Origin: Liolophura sinensis
Lineage: Eukaryota; Mollusca; Polyplacophora; Chitonida; Chitonidae
DNA: 64,000 bases
Assembly (NCBI RefSeq): GCF_032854445.1
Contig: NC_088297.1
Span: 26,035,915 to 26,099,914 of the forward strand
Reading direction: 5' to 3'
This document shows positions 54,901 to 64,000 of this stretch, one piece after another (within the stretch, counting starts at the first letter, position 1; every line of letters starts with the position of its first letter). The notes under the pieces were generated by a model. That model did no database searches, was not told the origin of the DNA, and saw nothing but the letters and a program-made list of their open reading frames with translations. Made by a program: the position numbers and the translations under genes.

Positions 54901-55430
54901 ATCCACAGGTGTCACACTGTAGATGTCAGGTGGCTGGAGCAACATCACTGGCTAATTTGCATCCGAGGTGTCACACTGTAGATGTCAGGTGGCTGGAGCA
55001 ACATCACTGGCTAACCTACATCCACAGGTGTCACATTGTAGATGTCAGGTGGCTGGAGCAACATCACTGGCTAACCTACATCCACAGGTGTCACACTGTA
55101 GATGTCAGGTGGCTGGAGCAACATCACTGGCTTACCTACATCCACAGGTGTCACACTGTAGATGTCAGGTGGCTGGAGCAACATCACTGGCTAACCTACA
55201 TCCACAGGTGTCACACTGTAGATGTCAGGTGGCTGGAGCAACATCACTGGCTAACCTACATCCACAGGTATCACACTGTAGATGTCAGGTGGCTGGAGCA
55301 ACATCACTGGCTAACCTACATCCACAGGTATCACACTGTAGATGTCTGGTGGCTGGAGCAACATCACTGGCTAACCTACATCCACAAGTATCACACTGTA
55401 GATGTCTGGTGGCTAGAGTAACATCACTGC
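51923..55430. repeat. 60-bp satellite array with higher-order blocks, about 58 copies
   Basis: The unit is GGTGTCACACTGTAGATGTC, AGGTGGCTGGAGCAACATCA, CTGGCTAACCTACATCCACA. About eight units are 59 bp long and read CTAATTTGCATCCGAG instead of CTAACCTACATCCACAG, shifting the plus-strand frame. A deletion variant (TATCACACTAAATGTCAGG) occurs at 52581, 53836 and 54852, each inside a similar run of variants, so blocks of 1.0-1.3 kb have been duplicated. The long plus-strand frames (up to 489 codons) contain only this repeat and switch between the HTVDVRWLEQHHWLTYIHRC and SHCRCQVAGATSLANLHPQV registers. Confidence 0.97.
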
Positions 55431-55449
55431 ATCTACATCTACATGTTAT

Positions 55450-55690
55450 ACATCCCAAACTACAGCTGCTGTGGTTCACCACCCACATGTATGGTGTATA
55501 AAACTATAGTGGCTGTGGTTCAACAGCTACATGTACGGTGTATAAAACTACAGCTGATGTATTTCACCACTCACATGTATAGTGTATAAAACTACAACTC
55601 CTGTGGTTCACCACCCACATGTATGGTGTATAAAACTACAGCTACTGTGGTTCACCACCCACATGTACAGTATATAAAACGTCCAGCACA
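55450..55690. repeat. 44-bp tandem repeat, about 5 copies
   Basis: GTGTATAAAACTA recurs at 55494, 55538 and 55582 and onwards. The unit also holds GTGGTTCACCACCCACATGT. It follows the 60-bp array directly. Confidence 0.9.
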
Positions 55691-56454
55691 AACTTGGCTG
55701 AAGGCCAAGAAGATCCCCGTACGTGGGTGTGTGGTGAGGCTCAAGCATGATGATGCAATCCTGATCACTGCATAATACAAGCACCTCCTCCATTCATAGC
55801 TTCCTACATCCATGTTCCCTGCAAAGAGCAGGTTGGGATAAATAACATGGAGCTTAATGTAAATGGGCAAAATGTTGATTTTTGCCGATTCCTGAAGTTT
55901 AATGTATAACAAGACACTGAAACTATCATATTTGAAGGTTAGGCACATTTTGATTACTTTTCTAGAGAGAATTTCTTACGTAAAAGCTGTATTTTCATTT
56001 ATATAATCATTTATACTCAAATTTTATACAAGGCCTATCTCACCTGGGTTAAATTTGGTTTGTTTTCACATCCAGTACTCTAGTCCCCTGATTAAAGAGT
56101 GTGCTGATGACTGGCTTCAAGCAACTATGACATCACTGCAAATCTATGAGCATCAAACCTAACAGGTCAGCTTGAGGTCAGTGTGCGGTCAGCGCATGGC
56201 GTAGCTGTGTCATAGTGGGAGACATGGAGCAAAGTTCACACACTACTGTACTTGTGCCAGCTGGCTCACCTGAATGCTAATGTTCTGGTCAGTTTGTCAC
56301 TGTTCTGTACCAGGTACATGCACCTACACACATACCTCTACACATGTACCTATGCTCATACCTCCTAGGTTGAGGTAAGGTCACTGCCCTATATCACAGG
56401 CATTACACTACCCGTGCCAGCTGGCTCACCTGATTCACCTGATATATTGTGGGC
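55691..56454. other. Unique sequence
   Basis: No gene is recognised. A 98-codon minus-strand frame (55652-55948) overlaps the adjoining repeat and shows no family feature. Confidence 0.35.
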
Positions 56455-56705
56455 TGGTCAGTGTGCCACATCTCTGTAGTCTGTAGGCTAAGTGGTGTGT
56501 CACATCTCTGTAGTCTGTAGGCTAAGTGGTGTGTCCCATCTCTGTAGTCTGTAGGCTAAGTGGTGTGCCACATCTCTGTAGTCTGTAGGCTAAGTGGTGT
56601 GTCACATCTCTGTAGTCTGTAGGCTAAGTGGTGTGTCACATCTCTGCAGTTTGTAGGCTAAGTGATGTGTCACATCTCTGTAGTCTGTAGGCTAAGTGGT
56701 GTAAG
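56455..56705. repeat. 34-bp minisatellite, 7 copies
   Basis: The unit is GTGTGTCACATCTCTGTAGT followed by CTGTAGGCTAAGTG, nearly perfect in most copies. Confidence 0.95.
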
Positions 56706-59060
56706 TACAGCAACACTCATAATAGCGTCATCGTTACAGAAGCCAGGGCCTGGGGTTGTATACACATGCAATCATCCAAACTTTGAGCACCCCTTGGTAT
56801 GATGTGCACTTTAGTTTAAACTAAAATTTATTACTGGACATTATTATTTTAAATTGAGGAATATTATTAATAAATTGATAACATTAATGTGAAAATATTT
56901 ATTTCCTGACACATTTCAGAACACTGTTGCTAGAACTTAATGCAATATTGTTCACCTGGATTATACACAGACAATAAAACAGAAGCAATGTTGAAGGCCA
57001 ACCAATGCTTTTATCTACATCATTGATTACAGGGTTATTCTCTGTTTCCATTGGTCAAGAGACGGTCGCATGATATTCTGCAAAACATGATGTACAACGA
57101 CAACGCGTCCAAGGAATGCAAGGTCACGCTCACAAAGTAATATCTAACATTCACAAGGCAATATTTAATGATCTCATGCTAATATCCAGTGATCACGTGC
57201 ATTGGTTCCATGACAGTTATCTTCCTTTGTTCACTCTCCAATGTTTGCTTGTCGTAAAGTAAACAACAGTTTATAGTTCTAGCTCTATTATCAACGTACA
57301 AATCCAGCGAAAACCACAGCCTGATATGGTAAACTGTTTTCTTTTTCTGGCATAATAATCCATATGATGCATGCTGTGGGATGGGATATGAGGAATTATC
57401 AGCTCTCCACAAGCGATATTCAACTCCCGCTTTGTCCTCGATGATATCCCTTCTCTCGAGCTGACAATTCCAGATATCCCATCTCACAGTACACACCATA
57501 TGTACAATATTGTTATTTCATAACATTTTATGTTATTCAAGACATATATCGTGGTTTCTAACAAAATTTATCCAAAAGACTTCAAACTGCATCTTATTAG
57601 TACTAGTATTTATATCATAAAAAGTATGTGTGCATACATGTAGCTTTGTTAGTGCAGTCTATCAGTGTCTGGTTATCTATCTTCTAACTGACAAGCGATC
57701 TTCTGCATACTTATTGTCATCAGCTGATAATATCTGCTACACTCTGTGCCACAAATAACTTTCATTGTACATGTACATTTACATGTATATATGAACAAAA
57801 AATATGCTTCCTTGGCCTTCACAAGTTTGCACTCTTTTGTTTCCCTTTAAAAATTTACATGTTATGTATAATCTATATCTATTACAATTACATGGGTTTT
57901 ATCAGGTACATTCTTCAAAGTGTCTGTGGTTTTTCAATATCCCAATACCTGGGCATATCCTTAGCATTTCCTGCTACCCTACAAGTACAAAGACACATGA
58001 AGATTCATCTTGATACCAGCTGTTCTGCTTGACTAATTTTACTGTCCTTAAATGTACTTCTGACAACTATGTTCTAAAGGTGATTTGCGTAAAAGGATGT
58101 TTCCCCTCTAGACTCTCCCAATAACTACAGGTAGTCACCCATATCAACAATACAGATGGGCATGATTTCCTGTTAAAATAGTCTTATTTGAGCATGAATA
58201 GGCCTTATGACTTTGTGATAATTACAGAGGGCACTCTCTGATCACGTTTTACTGAAGGACTATAAATATAACATGCACAGACTAGAGGTCATGACCTATA
58301 ATGACTGTGACATATATACACCATTCCCATACCTCAACAGACCTTAATTGTGACAAGTGATCAATGTACATATAATTACCTGACAAGTGATCAATGTACA
58401 CATAATTACCTGACATGTAAAAAAGCAGACACGCTGATGGTTGCTAACAGTGCATATTCACCTCAACGGCTGGTTCCTGAGACGGCTGCTAACAGTGCAT
58501 ATTGAACAAACTGGGTATAAGCTGAAAGATAACAGTGACCAAAATCAAGATCTCACAAAACATCTAGGTTTAGCCAGAGCAGACTGTCTCCGTGTCTTGG
58601 AGATGCAATATTCCAAAAAAAATGACATCAAAAAAATATGGAAAATACAACAAACCTTGGCAGACATTTAGATTACAAAATATGGCTAAATCTGCACAAA
58701 AGTACATGTAGCTGATAATAGAAAAGACAAATTCCATAGTGCAACCTACTGGCAGAAATTTATAAATGTATGATGTTAAGAATAAGCAAGCAAAAAGATG
58801 AGTTCCAACCCAAGTTGGCTGATTGTGATGGAAACAAACTGGCTCACCTGGGGTCAGAAATTGTACAGATAGTAACACTTAGGTTGGCAAAATATGTGCA
58901 TTAAAATAAAAGTGAAGTGGTAATTTAAACAGAAGCCAATAGCTCGTACTAAGCTACATGCAGATCATGAACATGACAAGAGAGAAAATGTGCATTGTAC
59001 CCATCCATGAATATATCATGACTGTTTGTTTGGAAACTGGTGATCAAGTTAATATATGAC
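56706..59060. other. Unique sequence with one unassigned small ORF
   Basis: No array or SINE is seen. The minus-strand frame at 57179-57499 starts at an ATG and encodes 106 residues (beginning MVCTVRWDIWNCQLERRDII) of ordinary composition, but I recognise no domain and see no splice or promoter context, so it is not called as a gene. Confidence 0.35.
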
Positions 59061-59061
59061 A

Positions 59062-59430
59062 TGAAATGAGTGAGTGAGTGCTTGGGGTTTAATGTCTTAC
59101 TCAACAATTTTTCAGTCATATGACGACGAAGGAATCATTAGGGTGCATGCACGTGTAATGTGCCTCCTTGTTACAGGACGGATTTCCACCGCTCTTTTAT
59201 TTAGTGCTGCATCACTGAGACGGCTTACCGAAGGCAAGTAAGCCGCCCTGCCCGAGCCATTATACTGATACGGGTCAACCAGTCGTTGCACTATCCCCTT
59301 CATGCTGAACGCCAAGCGAGGAAGTTACAACTTCCTCTTTTAAAGTCTTAGGTGTGACTCGACCAAGGATTGATCCTGGATCTACCGGTCCCGAAGCGGA
59401 CGCTCTACCAACTGTGCTATCCGGGCCAGT
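59062..59430 (-). mobile_element. tRNA-derived SINE, second family, well preserved
   Basis: The head on the minus strand reads GGCCCGGATAGCACAGTTGG then TAGAGCGTCCGCTTCGGGAC, a clear tRNA-like A-box region, followed by GATCCAGGATCAATCC as B box. The tail, at the left on plus, is GAGTGAGTGAGTGCTTGGGG followed by TTTAATGTCTTACTCAACAA. A direct repeat GACATGAAATGA on both sides could be the target-site duplication. The 9035-9335 element is a diverged relative. Confidence 0.9.
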
Positions 59431-59774
59431 GACATGAAATGACATGAAATTGTTGTCACTGATGCCACCATTTATATGGTGTCAACCATAGATTTCATGA
59501 GCACCAATAGCATATGCTGTCTTCATAGTATATGGCCCAGGTAATGTAGTTTAGCTATTTTGAAAAAAATAATCAATGTAGACCATGCACATAAAACAAC
59601 TCTACAGCATGTAAGGCACTTTTCTGATGGGATTCGAATAGCCAAGACTCATGCCGTTTATGAACTTTGTGCTGAAGAAGTTCCAAGTATATGCAGTTTC
59701 CAGTTGCACCAGAACCACTTGCTAAGTTGGGAGGAGCTGGGGAGGGGAGAGAAGAGGCTAGGTTAGCCCGAGTA

Positions 59775-60085
59775 TACTAACTGTTGGTTGAGAAATATTC
59801 GGCTATGTCACATTCATGGCTGCCATAACACAGTCAGAGTCAAACAAGTTTGTCTCCATGGTGTGGCACGGGTAGCAGCCCCAATAACCACTACACCTAC
59901 CTCTAGCTGCCTAAATCCATATCGTAACATCTCCCCTTCTATTCGCCATACAAATTTTTTTTATGATTATCAATAAAAAATTGTTTCATGCGTAATATGC
60001 CTCCAGACCACAACCTACCATCGCGTTTTCAAGATGCCCACCATGTATTTAAAATGGGTGAATACAATTTTGGGAACGTATCCTT
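59775..60085 (+). mobile_element. Unnamed dispersed repeat, copy 1
   Basis: It starts near ACTGTTGGTTGAGAAATATT and includes GTTTGTCTCCATGGTGTGGC, ACGGGTAGCAGCCCCAATAA, CCACTACACCTACC, AGCTGCCTAAATCC and, at the end, CCATGTATTTAAAATGGGTG. Copies 2 and 3 share this order. It shows no clear tRNA-like head, transposase or long terminal repeats. Confidence 0.8.
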
Positions 60086-60169
60086 TCCTTTCTAACAGTG
60101 ATAATCTTAGTCTCGTGCATTACTTTTTGCAGTGCAATTTTTCAATTTGTGTCATTTATCATATAATAA

Positions 60170-60380
60170 TTTACAAATAATAATTACAAAAATTTGTGTG
60201 GTGAATGGAAGGGTATGTGTTACCAATTGGATTTAAGCAGCTAGAGGTAGGTGAAGAGGTTATTGAGGCTGCTACCCATGTCACGCCATTGAGACAAACT
60301 TGATTGACTCTGACTGTGGTTGAGCAGCCATGAATATGGTGTATCTGAGTATTGCTCAACCAACAGTCAGCATACTCTGA
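60170..60380 (-). mobile_element. Unnamed dispersed repeat, copy 2 (inverted, 3'-truncated)
   Basis: Read on the minus strand it carries GACTGTTGGTTGAGCAATAC, AGTTTGTCTCAATGGCGTGA, GGTAGCAGCCTCAATAACC and AGCTGCTTAAATCC. It lacks the last segment of about 80 bp found in copies 1 and 3. Together with copy 1 it forms an inverted pair. Confidence 0.78.
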
Positions 60381-60999
60381 CTAGGGCTAGATATCAACTT
60401 AAAGGAGGGTCCAGGGGCCGACCTATGAAAAATGGATTCTGGGAAAAGGGTGACCTGTGGTTCGGCCACCTCTGAAAAAATTTATCAGCTTCCGATGAAA
60501 ATCTGAACAATGTGACACCATATGAGTGAACAGTACTTAGACTCACTGATAGCAGACTGGCCCTCATCCTGTGACATATAGGGTTCAAGGTTCGGACTTC
60601 AGAAATGTAAACAAACGCCTCTAAATACAAAATACAGCTATACATGCTAATCTCTAGCTAGGTTATACAAACTGGTATAACACATTACAATGAAGAGTGC
60701 ATGGTGAACATTTCTATTACATGCCCATATATACTGGATATATGTGTTCTGAACTTTCACATACAATGCTGCAGATTTGATCGACACAAAATCTTATCCA
60801 CACCATCAACTTAAGAGTTATCTTCAAAGCGTTTCGACGAATATTTACACACAAAAACATATTCATTTTCATCCACAGAAAGACTGAAAACAAATCAAAC
60901 ACATCCATACCCAGATCGATCAGTAATCTGTCTCCCCACACTTCAGTGCGTCTGAATTCTCTATTTTCACTTGCTGCACTGTGATGCTGCCCTTTCCCT

Positions 61000-61140
61000 T
61001 TCTTCCATTTTGTATTTTTGACAGCTGTCCGAACTCTCTACCGCCAACCACTCTGATTGGTAAAAATTCACCCCCAGGTGTCACGTGATCTGTTACGCGG
61101 GAAATTCGCCATGCCCATGACACTGACTGAGTTCGGGGAA
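61000..61140. promoter_or_regulatory. Possible promoter-like segment
   Basis: The minus strand carries ACCAATCAGAG (CCAAT-box form) close to TCACGTGAC (E-box/CRE-like) in a stretch richer in CpG than its surroundings (GTTACGCGGGAAATTCGCC). It could be the start of a minus-strand transcript, perhaps a distant first exon of the transporter. There is no direct evidence. Confidence 0.2.
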
Positions 61141-61311
61141 GTTGATGGCCGCACAGGTTTTATCCGTTGATTAAGATGTCATGTTGGTGAGAATTGGATG
61201 TCAGATTATCTTTGATATCATTAATATAGAAGCGAAACGTTATACGCTGTCCCCCCAAAACATGACAGGTTCCCACTGTTCGCTTTATTTCTTCATGACC
61301 GCCCATCAAAA

Positions 61312-61392
61312 CAGACACTCGCCACGATATGGCTGAAATATTGCCGATGTGGCGTTAAACCATAATCATTCATTCATTCATTCATTCATTCA
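61312..61392 (+). mobile_element. Tail of a third SINE family
   Basis: CGATATGGCTGAAATATTGC, CGATGTGGCGTTAAACCATA and (ATTC)n are the typical 3' end of a widespread molluscan SINE type. The head is not recognisable upstream. Confidence 0.7.
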
Positions 61393-61609
61393 AAACAGAC
61401 ACAGTAAGGGAGGTGTCAATATTTACCACTATGTAAGTACGCTGGCATAATTCACTGGCACAACTAGAGGGCTAGCCTAAACAGTCTTGCCCTACCACTT
61501 CGTTGGGCTTTAACCTGGCGAAATGAGATCCTCATGAAGCGCTTGCACCTTAAAACAGCGTCACTCTTCGGACAGTCAGGGCTTGTAATCACTAGAAGTC
61601 GTAGTCCGA

Positions 61610-61920
61610 GTACAATGACTGTTTGTTGAGAAATATTCGGATACGCCCATATTCCATGGGTGCACAACTACAGTCAGAGTCGAGAAAGTTTGTCTCCATG
61701 GTGTGGCACGGGTAGCAGCCCCAATAACCACTACACCTACTCTAGCTGCTTAAATCCCCATCATAACATCTTCCATTATATTCGCCACACAGCATTTTGT
61801 GATGGTAATCCAGTAAAGTGTCGTTTCACATGTAAATTGCCTCCAGGCTATGTGGCACGCCATGTTTTTAAGACAGCTGCCATGTATTTAAAATGGGTAA
61901 TAAAAATTTTATGGCCAAAA
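61610..61920 (+). mobile_element. Unnamed dispersed repeat, copy 3
   Basis: It begins near GACTGTTTGTTGAGAAATAT, shares GTTTGTCTCCATGGTGTGGC and ACGGGTAGCAGCCCCAATAA with copy 1, and ends with CCATGTATTTAAAATGGGTA. The full shared length is about 310 bp. Confidence 0.8.
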
Positions 61921-62399
61921 GCTGATTTTTTTTTTAATGGGTGTGTTGAGGAAACTCGCCAGAGGCCCATTATAGAGGCATGAAAAATTGTGAAGAAATT
62001 GCCGGAAGCAGTTTTACCAAAGTATGATGTGTGCGTGCACTTAACCAGAGTAGACCGTGTGTCATGGTCAAATATGAGCTTCCCTTCATGGTGTTTTCTC
62101 CATTCCTTTGTTGGGATTTGTTGGTTATGTTTATGTATTGAATAAAAATTTTAATTATGTTTGGAGTCCGTACTTTCATTTATTGTTTATTTAGTTTTGT
62201 GCCACAAAACACTGGAGCACTAAACTAAGATATGTTAACCGGTCTTAACATACACCCATCTATCATACATGTATCACATTGTCAGGTTTTCATTTAAAGT
62301 GGAGAAGGAGGTCAGAGTTGAAAAGTAGACGGCTGAATTGAAAGTAATTAGGCCACAATTACTAGTGATTTAAATACTAAGACTATTCAAAGTAGGCGG

Positions 62400-62682
62400 C
62401 AACGGGGACAGCAGTAGACAGCTGTCTGCAGCCTGCTACAGGGACAGCAGTGGACAGCTGTCTGCAGCTGCTACGGGGACGGCAGTAGACAGCTGTCTGC
62501 AGCCTGCTACGGGGACAGCTGTCTGCAGCCTGCTACGGGGACAGCAGTAGACAGCTGTCTGCAGCCTGCTACGGGGACAGCAGTAGACAGCTGTCTGCAG
62601 CCTGCTACGGGGACAGCAGTAGATAGCTGTCTGCAGCCTGCTACGGGGACAGCAGTAGACAGCTGTCTGCAGCCTGCTACTT
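62400..62682. repeat. 36-bp minisatellite with a perfect palindrome, about 8 copies
   Basis: The unit is GGGGACAGCAGTAGACAGCT followed by GTCTGCAGCCTGCTAC. AGACAGCTGTCT in each full unit is a perfect 12-bp palindrome. One unit near 62511 is shortened by loss of the CAGTAGACAG block. Confidence 0.95.
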
Positions 62683-63375
62683 GCCCTTTTTAAACACCCT
62701 GCATTGTGATGGATTTATTTCATTCCTCATATCACCCATGAATTCAATCTCCACTGTGGAGATAGTTGTGTAAATATAATGATCTAAGTCATTCTCCATT
62801 TATTTGCTTCATATTATGGGACAGGTTGCTTGGTAAAAAAGCCCAAGTTTGCATTCAAGCCATATCGGTGGAAGGTTAGGAAGACGAGCAAATTAGTATG
62901 ATTTCGTCGTACATGTATAAGTGAAAAAACAGATCATTTCCCCCCCCCCCCCCATTCGTTTTGTTTTTCTTTTTACTCTCCACAATATTCTTTTTGTCAC
63001 AGTACCAGTTTTGCCAGTGAAAACCCTTGTACTGTTGGCCTGGGATGAGAAGATCAAGAGGTACGTACTGTACCTCAATACAGCTCGTACTCATGGTAGT
63101 CCAAAGTACAAAGCCTTTTGTTTTAATGGGTGTTTTGTTTCGACAGTATGGTTCAACACCCTTTGTGCAGCTTTGGCATTGACTGAAGGTGGGAGAGTTC
63201 AGTGATTTGCTGAAGGTGAGTGGTTTACTTTGGTTTGCTCCATGCAAAAAATGATTGACATCATATATACACGTACATATACATATACACGTATATAAAT
63301 TTTGTGAGTATTTAGTTAAAACAGCAATCGAAGAAAAAAAGTCATGTTTATTCTGAAGTACCTTGTCTTCCTTTC
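62683..63375. other. Unique sequence with a C14 run
   Basis: A run of 14 C lies at 62940-62953. A plus-strand frame (62921-63205) downstream of a pyrimidine-rich stretch ending TTTTTGTCACAG is codon-like (VPVLPVKTLVLLAWDEKIKR), but I recognise no family. Confidence 0.3.
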
Positions 63376-63379
63376 TGGT

Positions 63380-63905
63380 TGTATAGGCCTCTGTGACCGA
63401 GGACTAAGTGTGCAAGTGAAGAGCAATGACTCAGGAGCCTTTTGCCATTGTGGGCACTGTGAGTTCAAGTCCAGCGCTTGCTGGTTTCCTTTCTGGTTGT
63501 AGAGGTCTCTGTGACGGAGGACTAAGTGTGCAATTGAAGAGCAATGACTCAGGAGACTCTCACCATCGTGGTTGCTGTGAGTTCAAATCCAGCTCCCGGT
63601 TGTAGAGGCCTGTGTGGCTGCAGGGTTAAAGTGCAAGTAAAGAGCTATAACTCAAGCCTCTCACCATTGTGGTCACTGTGAGTTCAAGTCCAGCTTATGG
63701 TGGCTTCTTCTGTGATGGTTGTGGCATACTTGGCGGAGGGCTTAGTGTGCAAGTGCAGCCCATTGAGTCGGGAACCTCTAACCAGTGTATTCGTTGAGAT
63801 TCCAGCTCATGTTGGCTTGCTCTGCTTGGTTTCTTTCCACCATAATGCTGGCTGTTGTATATTTTGGTGCATGCCGCAAATAAATAAATTAATAAATCAA
63901 TCAAC
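63380..63905 (+). mobile_element. SINE with a tandemly repeated head (four head copies, one tail)
   Basis: Heads of about 105-120 bp follow each other from about 63383, 63499, 63602 and 63715. Each has an A-box-like GGCCTCTGTGACCGAGGACT region and a B-box-like GTGAGTTCAAGTCCAGC region. Only the last is followed by a body and tail (CCACCATAATGCTGGCTGTT then CGCAAATAAATAAATTAATA). The spacing suggests unequal exchange within the head of an inserted main-family SINE. Confidence 0.75.
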
Positions 63906-64000
63906 TGAGGCCATCCTTGGAAATGTTCTTTGTTGGATTTAACCGAATCTTGGCAGAAAAGCTAGGGTTCATATAGGTCATTGATATGCTTTGTTTTTCT

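Noticed and set aside
51887-55501. Long plus-strand open frames up to 489 codons
   Set aside because: They consist only of the 60-bp repeat translated in two registers, without an upstream exon, domain or codon bias; the period is a multiple of three and the unit has no stop.
57179-57499. 106-codon minus-strand ORF
   Set aside because: It starts with an ATG and is not repetitive, but I recognise no domain, exon structure or neighbour support; chance is likely in 64 kb.
59390-59430. tRNA gene on the minus strand (GATAGCACAGTTGGTAGAGCG)
   Set aside because: The sequence continues into a SINE body shared with 9035-9335, so it is a tRNA-derived head rather than a functional tRNA.
61970-62179. 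Small minus-strand frame near the third dispersed repeat
   Set aside because: It is short, A/T-rich and without features.

Overview
This is animal nuclear DNA: split genes with GT-AG introns, tRNA-derived SINEs and very many tandem arrays, with no bacterial, organellar or viral features. The SINE tails (a segment ending in GTAAAACACCAATCAAATAAATA, a second family with a GCTTGGGGTTTAA tail, and a third ending in ATTCATTCATTC) and the frequent ACATGTA motifs suggest a lophotrochozoan, most likely a mollusc. That placement is an inference; no species can be named.

Two protein-coding genes are supported, both on the minus strand. (1) From 7413 leftwards to about 1797, continuing off the left edge, lie six well supported exons and one doubtful exon of a PRPP-synthetase-family protein. 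Its motifs match the plant-type (class II) enzymes rather than the usual animal PRPS1/2. The pyrophosphate-loop exon is not in the window. (2) From 37893 to 21056 lies a complete 11-exon organic anion transporting polypeptide gene, closest to SLCO5A1. All splice phases agree and the product is 817 or 825 residues. It has the OATP signature in exon 2, a Kazal-like cysteine-rich extracellular loop, and a C-terminal PDZ-type ligand.

Layout: 1-1.6 kb 38-bp array; 1.8-7.4 kb PRPP-synthetase-like gene with 22-bp and 20-bp arrays in its introns; 8.2-19.2 kb intergenic DNA with five large arrays, including a 3.9-kb 77-bp satellite; 20.2-21.0 kb two arrays just beyond the transporter stop codon; 21.0-37.9 kb SLCO5A1-like gene; 38-64 kb no recognised coding exon, but further arrays (53, 44, 38, 42, 122, 60, 44, 34 and 36 bp), several SINEs and three copies of an unnamed dispersed repeat.

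The most striking observation concerns the transporter gene. At four 5' splice sites (exons 2, 3, 7 and 9) the end of the exon and the donor site are themselves the unit of a minisatellite, so each real donor is followed by a series of decoy donors. At exon 3 the unit is 39 bp (13 codons) and stays open in the exon's own frame, so each of 11 downstream donors would add a multiple of 13 residues without a frameshift. Acceptor-side arrays sit against exons 3 and 8, and a degenerate partial copy of exon 6 lies just upstream of it. I know of no description of such a set in one gene; whether the decoys are used cannot be told from the sequence.
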